Part shown: piece by piece, positions 15,893 to 24,105 of the stretch
Numbering within the stretch: position 1 is the stretch's first letter
Layout: the number at the start of each line of letters is the position of its first letter
Origin: Actinopolyspora alba
GTDB lineage: Bacteria > Actinomycetota > Actinomycetes > Mycobacteriales > Pseudonocardiaceae
NCBI RefSeq assembly: GCF_900112765.1
Contig: NZ_FOMZ01000012.1
Coordinates: 62,001-126,000, forward strand
DNA: 64,000 bases
Reading direction: 5' to 3'
Position numbers and translations under genes: made by a program
The notes under the pieces: generated by a model
Database searches by the model: none
The model's input: the letters and a program-made list of their open reading frames with translations, nothing else
Told to the model about the DNA's origin: nothing

Positions 15893-16899
15893 TGGTTCCT
15901 CCGGAGAACGAAATCGGCGAGTTCGGTCAGTCCTTCGGTCGCTCCCTGACACCCGGCGTCACGAAGCTGCCGGTGAGCGGCCGTCAATCTGCGTTCCGTC
16001 TCGGCCCTGGTCCATTCCTCCGAGCCCGCCGAACGCAGCAGTTCCGCTCCTCGGAGCACTTGGTCCTCGGTGGGTTCCTCCGGTTGGCGGTACAGCTCAC
16101 GCAGCCGCAGACCGGCGTCGGTGTCCGAATTGAGCGCGTGCACGACCGGCATCGACTTCTTGCGGGAACGCAGGTCGGAAAGCACCGGCTTTCCGGTCTC
16201 CTCCGGATCCCCCCAGATTCCGAGCAGATCGTCGACGAGCTGGAACGCCATTCCGAGTTCGAATCCGAAACCGCGCAGTCGTCGGACGGTGTGTTCGGAA
16301 GCTCCCGACAACAGGGCGCCGAGGGAGCAGGAGCACGCGATCAGCGCGGCGGTCTTGCCGGCCACCATGCGCAGGCACTCGTCGAATCCGACCTCGGTGC
16401 GCTGCTCGAAGTCCAGATCCGCCGCTTGTCCCGCGATGAGTTCGCGAACGGTGCCCGACAGTTCACGAGCCGCCCACAACGCCCGCTGCGAATCGGCTTC
16501 GAGCAACACGCCGTTGGCGAGTCCGAGCAGCGCGTCCCCCGCCAGCAGCGCGGCTGACCGCCCGAACACGGTCCAGGCGGTGGGACGGTGTCTGCGGGAG
16601 ATGTCACCGTCCATCAGATCGTCGTGCAGCAACGAGAAGTTGTGCACCAGTTCAACGGCCACCGCCCCGCTGCAGGCACTGTGTTCGTCGCCGTTGGCGG
16701 CCCGCGCCGACAACAGCACAAGTGCCGGGCGCAACGCCTTGCCCGGCCGGTCGTCCTCGGCACCCTCGGCATCGATCCAGCCGAAATGGTATTCGCAGAC
16801 CCTGCGGGTGTCCGGATCCAATCTGGCGACAGTGTGACGCAACCGCGAGTCGATGGATTCCCGGGCGCTGGACAGCGCGGAGGGCATTGTCACTGTCAT
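15889..16899 (-). CDS. Polyprenyl (farnesyl-type) diphosphate synthase
   Basis: A trans-isoprenyl diphosphate synthase of 336 residues. The first Asp-rich motif is LLHDDLMDGD (DDxxD) and the second is FQLVDDLLGIWGD (DDxxGxxxD); GKALRPALVLLSA and GQAADLDFE are also family stretches. In this operon it most likely supplies farnesyl diphosphate for squalene synthesis, though chain length cannot be read with confidence (GGPP is possible). GGAGGTGACGC precedes the ATG at 16899, only 3 nt after the hpnE stop. It overlaps shc by 4 nt. Confidence 0.93.
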   Translation of the reverse strand: MTVTMPSALSSARESIDSRLRHTVARLDPDTRRVCEYHFGWIDAEGAEDDRPGKALRPALVLLSARAANGDEHSACSGAVAVELVHNFSLLHDDLMDGDISRRHRPTAWTVFGRSAALLAGDALLGLANGVLLEADSQRALWAARELSGTVRELIAGQAADLDFEQRTEVGFDECLRMVAGKTAALIACSCSLGALLSGASEHTVRRLRGFGFELGMAFQLVDDLLGIWGDPEETGKPVLSDLRSRKKSMPVVHALNSDTDAGLRLRELYRQPEEPTEDQVLRGAELLRSAGSEEWTRAETERRLTAAHRQLRDAGCQGATEGLTELADFVLRRNQ

Positions 16900-16902
16900 G
16901 CG

Positions 16903-18258
16903 TCACCTCCACGCCACATCGCTGTGGCGATCGACGGTCCCGCTGACGACGCTGGCCGCGGTGTTTCCGCTCCGTACGGCCCCTTCTAGGGTGTCCGGCC
17001 AACCGGTGTCGGTCCACGCGCCCGCCAGCACGAGTCCCCGTTCGGCCGTGCGCGCGGCCGGACGCGACGACCTCGCGCCGGGGACGGGCCGAAACGTGGC
17101 CGCGGGCTCTCTCGTGACGAAGAAATCCAGCAACCGCGCTTCTCCAGCCGCGGGAAACAGCTTTCGCAGCTCCGGTAGGTACTGCTCACGCAGCCGTGCG
17201 GAGCGCGCCTTCACCTCCTCGTGGGCCGCGGACAACGAAATCGCCAGATACTGGCCGCGTGGCGCGTCGGCGGCTTCCGTCCGGTCGAACAACCACTGCA
17301 CCGGGGAGTCGAGGGAGGCGGCCATGGACAGGTCGGTGACCCTGCGGTCGAAATGGGCGTGCACGTTCACGATGGGCGCGCGCGACAACGCGGTGAAGTC
17401 GACCCCGACGGATGAGGTTCGATCCGCCAGCAGTTTGGCGGCGGCCGGGTGCGGAACGGCGAGGACAACCGCGGCCGCGGTCAGTTCGTACTCTTGCTCG
17501 GCGCTTACCCGCACGCGGTAGTCACCCGGTTCGCCGGATATCTCCAGCGCCTTGTGCCGGGGCAACGGCAGCACGCCTGCCTCGGACAGTTTCCGCAGGG
17601 CGGGATCACCGTGCACTTCGCTCAACGGGCGACGGATCACCCCGATGTCGCCGCCGGTGGTGGTGTCCAACATTCCGGTACGGAACACTTTGACCGCCTG
17701 GGCCAGCGATGCCTCGTCGGGCTGGGAATTCAACGCCGCGACGCAGAACAGTCCCCACAGCGTCGCCACGGAGCGGTCCGATTCGCCACGAGAGCGCAGC
17801 CAACTCCCGAAGTCGGTGCGGTCCAGGGCCGGATCGTCCGGGTCCAGTCCGCGCAGTGCCAGCGCCGTCCGCGCCGCGGTGAGCCGTTGCCGTGGGGACA
17901 GCGCACGATGTCCCCACAGGGCGGGCAACAGGTGTCCCGGCGGGGGCAGCTCGGCACGCCGCAATGTCCAGCCGGGACCGTGCGGGGTGATCACCGGGAC
18001 GCGGAATCTCGGTTGGATCCGCACCCTGTCGAGGGTGCCGAGACGTCGTAGCAGCGCGAGGTACTCGGTGTAGCAGCGCAGAAAGACGTGCTGTCCGGTG
18101 TCCACGGTGAGCTCGCCCCGGGAGAACGAGTAAGTGGCTCCGCCCAACCGGGAACGCGCCTCCAACAGGGTCACGTCGAAACCGGCGTCGCGACAGCCGA
18201 ACGCGGCGGAAACACCGGCCAGACCACCACCGATGACCACTACCCGCCCACGGGTCAT
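16903..18258 (-). CDS. hpnE: Hydroxysqualene dehydroxylase HpnE
   Basis: An FAD-dependent amine-oxidase/desaturase-like protein of 451 residues. The N-terminal dinucleotide motif is VVVIGGGLAGVSAAF, ending in LLEARSRLGG, with VDTGQHVFLRCY typical of the squalene-associated subfamily; the C-terminal FAD motif is LVLAGAWTDTGWPDTLEGAV. HpnE reduces hydroxysqualene to squalene, the third step of the HpnDCE route. It starts with ATG at 18258, overlapping the stop of the hpnCD fusion by 4 nt (ATGA), so their products are made together. Confidence 0.94.
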   Translation of the reverse strand: MTRGRVVVIGGGLAGVSAAFGCRDAGFDVTLLEARSRLGGATYSFSRGELTVDTGQHVFLRCYTEYLALLRRLGTLDRVRIQPRFRVPVITPHGPGWTLRRAELPPPGHLLPALWGHRALSPRQRLTAARTALALRGLDPDDPALDRTDFGSWLRSRGESDRSVATLWGLFCVAALNSQPDEASLAQAVKVFRTGMLDTTTGGDIGVIRRPLSEVHGDPALRKLSEAGVLPLPRHKALEISGEPGDYRVRVSAEQEYELTAAAVVLAVPHPAAAKLLADRTSSVGVDFTALSRAPIVNVHAHFDRRVTDLSMAASLDSPVQWLFDRTEAADAPRGQYLAISLSAAHEEVKARSARLREQYLPELRKLFPAAGEARLLDFFVTREPAATFRPVPGARSSRPAARTAERGLVLAGAWTDTGWPDTLEGAVRSGNTAASVVSGTVDRHSDVAWR

Positions 18259-20024
18259 GATTTCATCCCCGCCAGTGAACGAGCCGCTACGATCATTTTC
18301 TGCCTGCCCGGCAGTGTGACCCTGCCACGAGTCACCGCGGCGGGGTCATTCGCGATGTGCCGCAGCAGCTCGTGGTATATCCCCGCCATCGCCGCGCAAC
18401 AGGCGCGGCTGCGGTGATCGAGCAGGGGAAGCAGCCGCAAGCCCTCGGAGTACCACCCTTCGATTCGACGGGCCTGGAAACGCACGAGCTCGTTCAGGGC
18501 GTCGGGCGGATCGGTGAACATCCCCCGCGAGTCCAGTTCGAGTGAGACACCGAAACGACGCAGGTCCTCGGCCGGCAGGTAGACCCGACCGCCGCGACGA
18601 TCCTCCAGCAGGTCGCGCAGGATATTGGTCAGTTGCAACGCCACTCCGAGGGAGTCAGCACGCTGGGCGGCCGGTCCGGCGACCTCGTGGCCGAACACCC
18701 CCAGCGAGAGTCGACCCACCGACCCGGCGACACAACGGCAGTAGTGCGTGAGTTGTTCGAAGGTGTCGTAGCGAGTGCCGCGTACGTCGGCCTCGCACCC
18801 GTCGATGAGTTCGTGGAACACCTCCAGCGGCACGGGCAACCCGCGGGTGGTGTCGGCCAGTGCCACCAGTACGGGGTCCTTGGCGTCCGGCCCGACATCG
18901 TCGAGATCCTGTCGTGCCTGTTGCAGGCGTACCAGCTTCTGCTCGCTCGACAACGAACCGTCTCCGATGTCGTCCACCCTGCGGGCGAAGGAGTACACGG
19001 CGGAGAGCGCGCCACGTTTGACCGGAGGCAGCAGCCGTATTCCGTAGAAGAAGTTGCGCGCCTGGGTTCGGGTGATCCGTTCGCAGTACCGGTAGGCGCC
19101 GCGGACGCGGTCGTGTTCGAGCCCCGCCGATGACGACATCGAGAGGCGGACCCATTCGGAGAGGATCCTCCTCCGGTTGGGACGCACCTCCACTGCCAGT
19201 GGGTCGTACCCGGCCGGTTCGAAGGCCCGTGCCGTGGCCACCCCGCCTGCCACGTAGCCCGCGACCGCCAGCCGGGCCAGTCCGGACAGCCGTCCCACCA
19301 ACGGTTGGCCGGATCGCAGCAGTTCCAGCGCGCGATCCACTTCGAACCACACGGCCCCGCGCAGTTCGGCGGATGCTGTTGGGGCCGCGAGTTCCGATTC
19401 CGCACACCCGAAGTCCCGCAGGTCGGTGAGCGGCATGTAGATTCTGTCCTTGCGGAAGTCCTCGCCGATGTCCTGGCAGTGTTCCAGGATCTGCAAAGCG
19501 GAACAGATACGGTCGGAAAGTCGGATCAACTCCGGCTCGGCCCGGCCGAAGATGTAGAGGACCAGTTCCCCGATCGGGTTGGCGGCGTAGTAGCAGTAAT
19601 CGAGCAGTTCCTCGAAAGTGGAATAACGACGTACGTGCTGGTCCCGTCGATTCGCCTCGATCAACCGGGAGGGGACCGCGCGGGGAATACCGCAGGCACG
19701 CACGGTCGGTGCGAACGCGCGCAGCAACGGAAGTCGTGGTGTGCCGTCGTAGGCACGTCCCAGATCCGCCTCGAGCAGTTCCAGCAATCCCTCACGGGGG
19801 CCGCACGCCTCGTCACCGGCGTAGTCCACCAGTCGGGCGAAGCCGTACACGGCCATGAGGTGTTGTCGGATCCGGTACGGCAGTACTCGGGCGGCGACGG
19901 TGAAGTTCTCCGACTGGGCCCGCGCCAGCACCTCGCCCACCTCCGGCAGCTGGCCGGGTAGCACCATCTCGAACGATCGTGCCGACTGCCGAGCAGGGCG
20001 GGCACGGTCCGGTATCGCAGCCAT
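18255..20024 (-). CDS. hpnCD: HpnC-HpnD fusion: hydroxysqualene synthase plus presqualene diphosphate synthase
   Basis: Two squalene/phytoene-synthase domains in one 589-residue chain with no internal stop; usually two genes of about 290 residues each. The first half resembles HpnC: RLVDYAGDE, then HCQDIGEDFRKDRIYMP. The second half resembles HpnD: TRTQARNFFYGIRLLPPVKR, RRVDDIGDG, and TNILRDLLEDRRGGRVYLP. HpnD makes presqualene diphosphate from two farnesyl diphosphates and HpnC turns it into hydroxysqualene, so the fusion could pass the intermediate between sites. Both Asp-rich motifs are kept in each half. ATG at 20024 has AGGAGGTGGTC upstream. First gene of the hopanoid operon. Confidence 0.93.
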   Translation of the reverse strand: MAAIPDRARPARQSARSFEMVLPGQLPEVGEVLARAQSENFTVAARVLPYRIRQHLMAVYGFARLVDYAGDEACGPREGLLELLEADLGRAYDGTPRLPLLRAFAPTVRACGIPRAVPSRLIEANRRDQHVRRYSTFEELLDYCYYAANPIGELVLYIFGRAEPELIRLSDRICSALQILEHCQDIGEDFRKDRIYMPLTDLRDFGCAESELAAPTASAELRGAVWFEVDRALELLRSGQPLVGRLSGLARLAVAGYVAGGVATARAFEPAGYDPLAVEVRPNRRRILSEWVRLSMSSSAGLEHDRVRGAYRYCERITRTQARNFFYGIRLLPPVKRGALSAVYSFARRVDDIGDGSLSSEQKLVRLQQARQDLDDVGPDAKDPVLVALADTTRGLPVPLEVFHELIDGCEADVRGTRYDTFEQLTHYCRCVAGSVGRLSLGVFGHEVAGPAAQRADSLGVALQLTNILRDLLEDRRGGRVYLPAEDLRRFGVSLELDSRGMFTDPPDALNELVRFQARRIEGWYSEGLRLLPLLDHRSRACCAAMAGIYHELLRHIANDPAAVTRGRVTLPGRQKMIVAARSLAGMKS

Positions 20025-20131
20025 GACCACCTCCTACCCCGCACAGCTGATGAGGGCGTTCATTGTGGTCAGCGTAGATCGCTGAGCGACACAGCGCAGG
20101 CTTACTGACCTCGTCCGATTGAGTGACTTAG

Positions 20132-20159
20132 TGAATACTTGATGTCACTGACAGTGCAA
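20132..20159 (-). promoter_or_regulatory. Candidate hopanoid operon promoter with operator-like palindrome
   Basis: On the minus strand TTGCAC (20159-20154) and TATTCA (20137-20132) are spaced by 16 nt, about 108 bp before the hpnCD start. The spacer contains a perfect palindrome, TGTCA-C-TGACA at 20143-20153. CAGTGCA occurs twice just upstream, at 20152-20158 and 20164-20170, 12 bp apart. This arrangement suggests a regulated promoter; no regulator is identified. Confidence 0.5.
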
Positions 20160-20192
20160 CACCCAGTGCAGTAGCTCAACATCGGGTGGTGT

Positions 20193-21056
20193 TCAGTCCC
20201 TGACGGACCGCACTGTCAGTCGGCCGAATGCCGTGGCGGAAACCGCCACCACCACCGCGCCCACCGCGAAGAAGAATCCGAGCTGCGCCGCCACCCACAT
20301 CCCCGGTGAACCGAGCGGGGCACCGATCGGAGTCGCGACGCCTTCCGTACCCCACAACCTGCTCAGACTGGGACCGATGACCAGCCAGACGCCCCCCGCC
20401 ATCGCCAGCACACTGGCCACACTCGCCAGAAACCGATTCCGGGTGGGCACCAACGACAAACCGCCGAACAGGATGGCCAGCGCGGGCAGCACGCACAGCA
20501 ACAGCCGGTCGACGGTGAAACTCCACGGCTGCGTGCTACCGAAACCGTAACCGAAGTAGGGTCCGACGAACGGGATCAGGCCGGTCCACGCTCCCAACAG
20601 GACGAGCAGCACTCCGCTGAGCGCTCCCCGGCTGCGCCGCACGCTCGACACCGAGCCACGGGTGGTGTTCGGCGCTCCCGCGTAGTGCTCGGCCAGCCTT
20701 CCCTCGAACTCGGGGCGCAACTCTGCGTCCGCGGCGGCCGTGGGAGCGGATCGCACCTGGCGTTTGCTGGCCGTGATGCGCACCGCTCCCTGACGGGGGT
20801 CGGCGTCGTGCAGCGGAACGAAACGTTGTTTGCCACCCGCGCGCACCACTCCCCACGTGGGTGAGCCGCTTCGGGGTCCGAGATAGACCTGCTCCAGCTT
20901 GCCCAACCGTGAACCGTCACGATCCACCACGGTCCTACCCGACAGGTCCGGCCCCGGTTCCGCCCCGGTGTGTTCGGGACCGGTGTGTTCGGGACCGGTG
21001 TGTTCGGGACCGGTGTGTTCGGGACCGGGTTCGGGGTCGTGGTGTGGTGTGGACAC
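20193..21056 (-). CDS. Membrane protein with PRC-barrel-like domain and GPEHT repeats
   Basis: A 287-residue protein in three parts. The N-terminus has four tandem pentapeptides (GPEHT), encoded by exact 15-bp repeats. Next comes a small beta domain (VVDRDGSRLGKLEQVYLGP and TWGVVRAGGKQRFVPL) with the pattern of a PRC-barrel. After a charged linker there are about four membrane segments, from SGVLLVLLGAWTGLIPFVGPY to the C-terminus. Function unknown; PRC barrels bind RNA or protein partners. The GTG at 21056 follows GAGGTGG at good spacing; a GTG at 21065 is also open. It lies 33 bp downstream of the TM-helix channel-like gene and is probably cotranscribed with it. Confidence 0.75.
   Translation of the reverse strand: MSTPHHDPEPGPEHTGPEHTGPEHTGPEHTGAEPGPDLSGRTVVDRDGSRLGKLEQVYLGPRSGSPTWGVVRAGGKQRFVPLHDADPRQGAVRITASKRQVRSAPTAAADAELRPEFEGRLAEHYAGAPNTTRGSVSSVRRSRGALSGVLLVLLGAWTGLIPFVGPYFGYGFGSTQPWSFTVDRLLLCVLPALAILFGGLSLVPTRNRFLASVASVLAMAGGVWLVIGPSLSRLWGTEGVATPIGAPLGSPGMWVAAQLGFFFAVGAVVVAVSATAFGRLTVRSVRD
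20966..21025. repeat. Four perfect 15-bp tandem repeats
   Basis: CGGTGTGTTCGGGAC is repeated four times without mismatch inside the minus-strand membrane protein gene and encodes GPEHT repeats near its N-terminus. Being in-frame, changes in copy number would alter length without disrupting the gene. Confidence 0.95.
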
Positions 21057-21089
21057 CGTGACCACCTCGCATTCTCAGGTCGTCCGGTA

Positions 21090-21932
21090 TCAGGTCGCCC
21101 GGTAGGAGCCACCGCTGTCGTCGCCGCCCCGCTCGGTCTCGGCGGGTGCTCCACTCGGTTCCGGAGCGGTTCCCGCACCGCGCACCGTCCAGTTCTGGGA
21201 CTGTTCGGCGGTTTCCGCACCCTGCGGAGAGGCGGCCTGTTCGGCGCCGGGGAAGTTGCGACGGTAACTCGAATTGATCATCTCCGCGGCGGCCTCCCTG
21301 CCACCGAGACCGAAGGCCAGTGCCGAGCCCAGAGCTATCGCCCCGACCAGGGCAACATAAGTCACGGTGACGATCACCGGAGCGATACGAAGCTGCGTGA
21401 GAATCATGAACACACCGATCGCCATCACCAGCGCCGGAGCCGCGGTACGTGCCATGCGACCGGCCGGTGTGTCCCCCAGCGTGCGTCCGGCCAGCGTACC
21501 CACGGCCCCCGCGACGGCCGCGGCGACGAGGAAAATCGCCAGCGCGGCGATCACGCGCGGGAGATAACCGAGCACCACGTTCATGAAGCCGGTCAGCGCG
21601 GGGATACCGAGCGTTCCGATCGCCGAGGACAGCACGAAGAGCATGATCACGGCGAACACGACGGTACCTATCAACCTCGAGGGGCTGCCTCGGGGACTGA
21701 GGCGCTCCACATAGCGGGCTCCCTGGCCGGCGCGGGACATCCGGTCGTCCAGATGGAGACGCCGCAGCAGCCGCGTGACGAGTGCCCGAAGGATCCTCGC
21801 GACGATGTAACCGATCACCAGCACCAGAAGCGCGCCGATCAGCTGCGGCAGATAGCCGACCAGCTGTGTGAACCCGCTCTGCAGGCTGTCGAGGACGTTG
21901 AACCCGGTTCCTTGCGCTAGGACCATATCCAT
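21090..21932 (-). CDS. TM-helix repeat (mechanosensitive-channel-like) membrane protein
   Basis: A 280-residue membrane protein with about five hydrophobic segments. It shows the conserved TM-helix pattern of proteins annotated as MscS-related: LPQLIGALLVLVIGYIVARI, then ALVTRLLRRLHLDDR, and a second copy LGYLPRVIAALAIFLVAAAV. ALGSALAFGLGGREAA near the C-terminus is also typical. The beta domain of true MscS is absent. The last 60 residues are a polar, Glu/Ser/Gly-rich cytoplasmic tail. It may sense membrane tension, but channel activity is not established. ATG at 21932 has AGGAGGCG upstream. Divergent from transketolase. Confidence 0.82.
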   Translation of the reverse strand: MDMVLAQGTGFNVLDSLQSGFTQLVGYLPQLIGALLVLVIGYIVARILRALVTRLLRRLHLDDRMSRAGQGARYVERLSPRGSPSRLIGTVVFAVIMLFVLSSAIGTLGIPALTGFMNVVLGYLPRVIAALAIFLVAAAVAGAVGTLAGRTLGDTPAGRMARTAAPALVMAIGVFMILTQLRIAPVIVTVTYVALVGAIALGSALAFGLGGREAAAEMINSSYRRNFPGAEQAASPQGAETAEQSQNWTVRGAGTAPEPSGAPAETERGGDDSGGSYRAT

Positions 21933-22125
21933 GGCACGCCTCCTACTGCAGGCATCGTGTGGGGTCCGATTGCAAACCCGCACGGACCGGCGCGCAAATC
22001 CGGACGAACTCCTCCCCCGGATTTCCACGGCGGTTCGCCGGAAGTGTTCGCTCCGGTACGACTTCCAGCCCCTGGCCAGGGGTTTGTGGCTTCGAGCAGC
22101 CGGGAACCCGCCTGGAGTGGAACGG

Positions 22126-23961
22126 ATGAAATTCAGGCACGAACTGGCACAACAGCTGCGAGTGGACTCGATCAGAGCCGCCGATGCGGCGGGCTCGGGC
22201 CATCCCACCTCGTCGATGTCCGCGGCCGATCTGATGGCGGCATTGCTGGACGGTCACCTGAGACTGGATTTCGACCGGCCGAAAGACCCCCGGAACGATC
22301 ACCTGGTCTTCTCGAAGGGGCACGCCTCTCCGCTGTTGTACTCCTGCTTCAAGGCCGCCGGAGCGATCGACGACGCGGAGCTACTGACGTTCCGCGAATT
22401 CGGCAGCAGGCTGGAAGGCCACCCAACACCCGCCCTACCCTGGGTGGACGTGGCCACCGGTTCACTCGGGCAGGGACTGCCGGTAGGAGTGGGACTGGCG
22501 CTGACCGCCGCGAAACTGGACACGTTGGGCAGCCGGGTGTGGGTGCTGTGCGGTGACAGCGAAATGGCGGAAGGATCGATCTGGGAGGCGTTCGAACACG
22601 CCGCTCACTACCGACTGGACAACGTTGTCGCACTCGTGGACGTCAACCGTCTCGGCCAAACCGGCGAGACCATGCACGGCTGGGACCTGAAAGCCTACTC
22701 GGATCGTGCCCGCGCCATCGGTTGGCACACCGTGGAGGTGGACGACGGACACGATCCGGAGCGGATCGAGGCCGCGCTGAACGAGGCGGAAGCGACACGG
22801 GGACGGCCGACAGCCGTCGTGGCTCGCACCAGAAAGGGCAAGGGAGCCAGCGAGGTCGAGGACCTGCCGGGCAAACACGGCAAACCACTGCAGGACCCGA
22901 CCGCGGCCATCGAGGAACTCGGCGGAACGCGCGAGCTGCGCGTCAAGGTGAACCCGCCCGAGACGGTGGGCGACCCCCGCACCTTCACCACGGCCTACGA
23001 GCCACCCCCAGTTTTCGAGGTCGGAGACGCCGCGGCCACCCGCAAGGCTTACGGACAGGGGTTGCGAGCACTGGGATCCCGGCGTGGCGAGGTGGTCGCG
23101 CTGGACGGTGAGGTGTCCAACTCCACGCATTCGGAGCAGTTCCGCGAAGCGCATCCGCAGCGGTACTTCGAAATGTACATAGCCGAACAGCAGATGCTGG
23201 CCACAACGGTGGGGATGCAGGCACGGGGGTGGATACCGTTCGCCTCCACCTTCGCGGCGTTCCTGAGTCGTGCCTACGACTTCATCCGGATGGCCGCGGT
23301 CAGCCGTGCCGCGCTGAATCTGATGGGCTCACACGCCGGAGTCGCCATCGGCGAGGACGGACCCTCCCAGATGGCCCTGGAGGACCTGGCCGCCATGCGT
23401 GCGGTGCACGGCAGCACCGTGCTGTACCCCTGTGACGCGAATCAGACGATCGGTCTCCTCGAACCGATGGCCGACCGGGACGGCATCTGTTACCTGCGGG
23501 CGAGCCGTGGTGCCACTCCGGTGATCTACGGGCCCGACGAGGACTTCCCCATCGGCGGTTCCAAAACTGTGCGGCAGGGTGACCACGTGACCCTCGTGGC
23601 AGCGGGCGTGACCCTGCACGAGGCGCTGGATGCCGCGGAGCGGTTGGCAGCGGAGGGCATCCGGGCACGGGTGATCGACCTGTATTCGATCAAACCGATC
23701 GACATCGAAACCCTGCGCCTGGCGGCCGAGGAAACCGACGGGTTGGTGACGGTGGAGGACCACTGGCCCGAGGGTGGACTCGGCGACGCGGTGCTCGCCG
23801 CGCTCGCCGAGGCGGGAGCCAGTGTGCCCGTGACGAAGTTGGCGGTCACCGAGATGCCCGGTTCCGGTAAACCGGCCGAACTGCTCGCGCAGGCCGGAAT
23901 CGACTCGGCGGCCATCACCCGTGCCGCCCGGGAGCTGATGCCCGGCTCCGGCACTCGCTGA
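22126..23961 (+). CDS. tkt: Transketolase
   Basis: A full transketolase of 611 residues, the shorter type resembling animal TKT. The thiamine-diphosphate motif is LCGDSEMAEGSIWEA ending at VALVDVNRLGQ. GHPTSSMSAADLMAAL, SKGHASPLLY and SLGQGLPVGVG lie in the N-terminal domain. The middle domain has the catalytic Glu in EMYIAEQQMLATTVG and a substrate His in LMGSHAGVAIGEDGPSQM. It transfers two-carbon units between ketose and aldose phosphates in the cytosol. The ATG at 22126 follows GGAGTGGAACGG. It stands as a single gene before tex; a second transketolase may exist elsewhere in the genome, since many actinobacteria carry a longer type. Confidence 0.94.
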   Translation: MKFRHELAQQLRVDSIRAADAAGSGHPTSSMSAADLMAALLDGHLRLDFDRPKDPRNDHLVFSKGHASPLLYSCFKAAGAIDDAELLTFREFGSRLEGHPTPALPWVDVATGSLGQGLPVGVGLALTAAKLDTLGSRVWVLCGDSEMAEGSIWEAFEHAAHYRLDNVVALVDVNRLGQTGETMHGWDLKAYSDRARAIGWHTVEVDDGHDPERIEAALNEAEATRGRPTAVVARTRKGKGASEVEDLPGKHGKPLQDPTAAIEELGGTRELRVKVNPPETVGDPRTFTTAYEPPPVFEVGDAAATRKAYGQGLRALGSRRGEVVALDGEVSNSTHSEQFREAHPQRYFEMYIAEQQMLATTVGMQARGWIPFASTFAAFLSRAYDFIRMAAVSRAALNLMGSHAGVAIGEDGPSQMALEDLAAMRAVHGSTVLYPCDANQTIGLLEPMADRDGICYLRASRGATPVIYGPDEDFPIGGSKTVRQGDHVTLVAAGVTLHEALDAAERLAAEGIRARVIDLYSIKPIDIETLRLAAEETDGLVTVEDHWPEGGLGDAVLAALAEAGASVPVTKLAVTEMPGSGKPAELLAQAGIDSAAITRAARELMPGSGTR

Positions 23962-24105
23962 CACATCCCCGGTTCCGGTGTAGTACCGCCCTTCCGGGTG
24001 ATACGCCACGCCGGGAAAGCCCTGGCCGGTACCCGTCGGGTACGGATGGGCGAGAATGCTCATCACAACAAGGGATCAAGGCCGGTCGAAGGGCTGAACA
24101 GGATC

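Noticed and set aside
20966-21025. Tandem repeat considered as a CRISPR or origin iteron
   Set aside because: Units are 15 bp with no spacers and are in frame within a gene, so it is a coding minisatellite.
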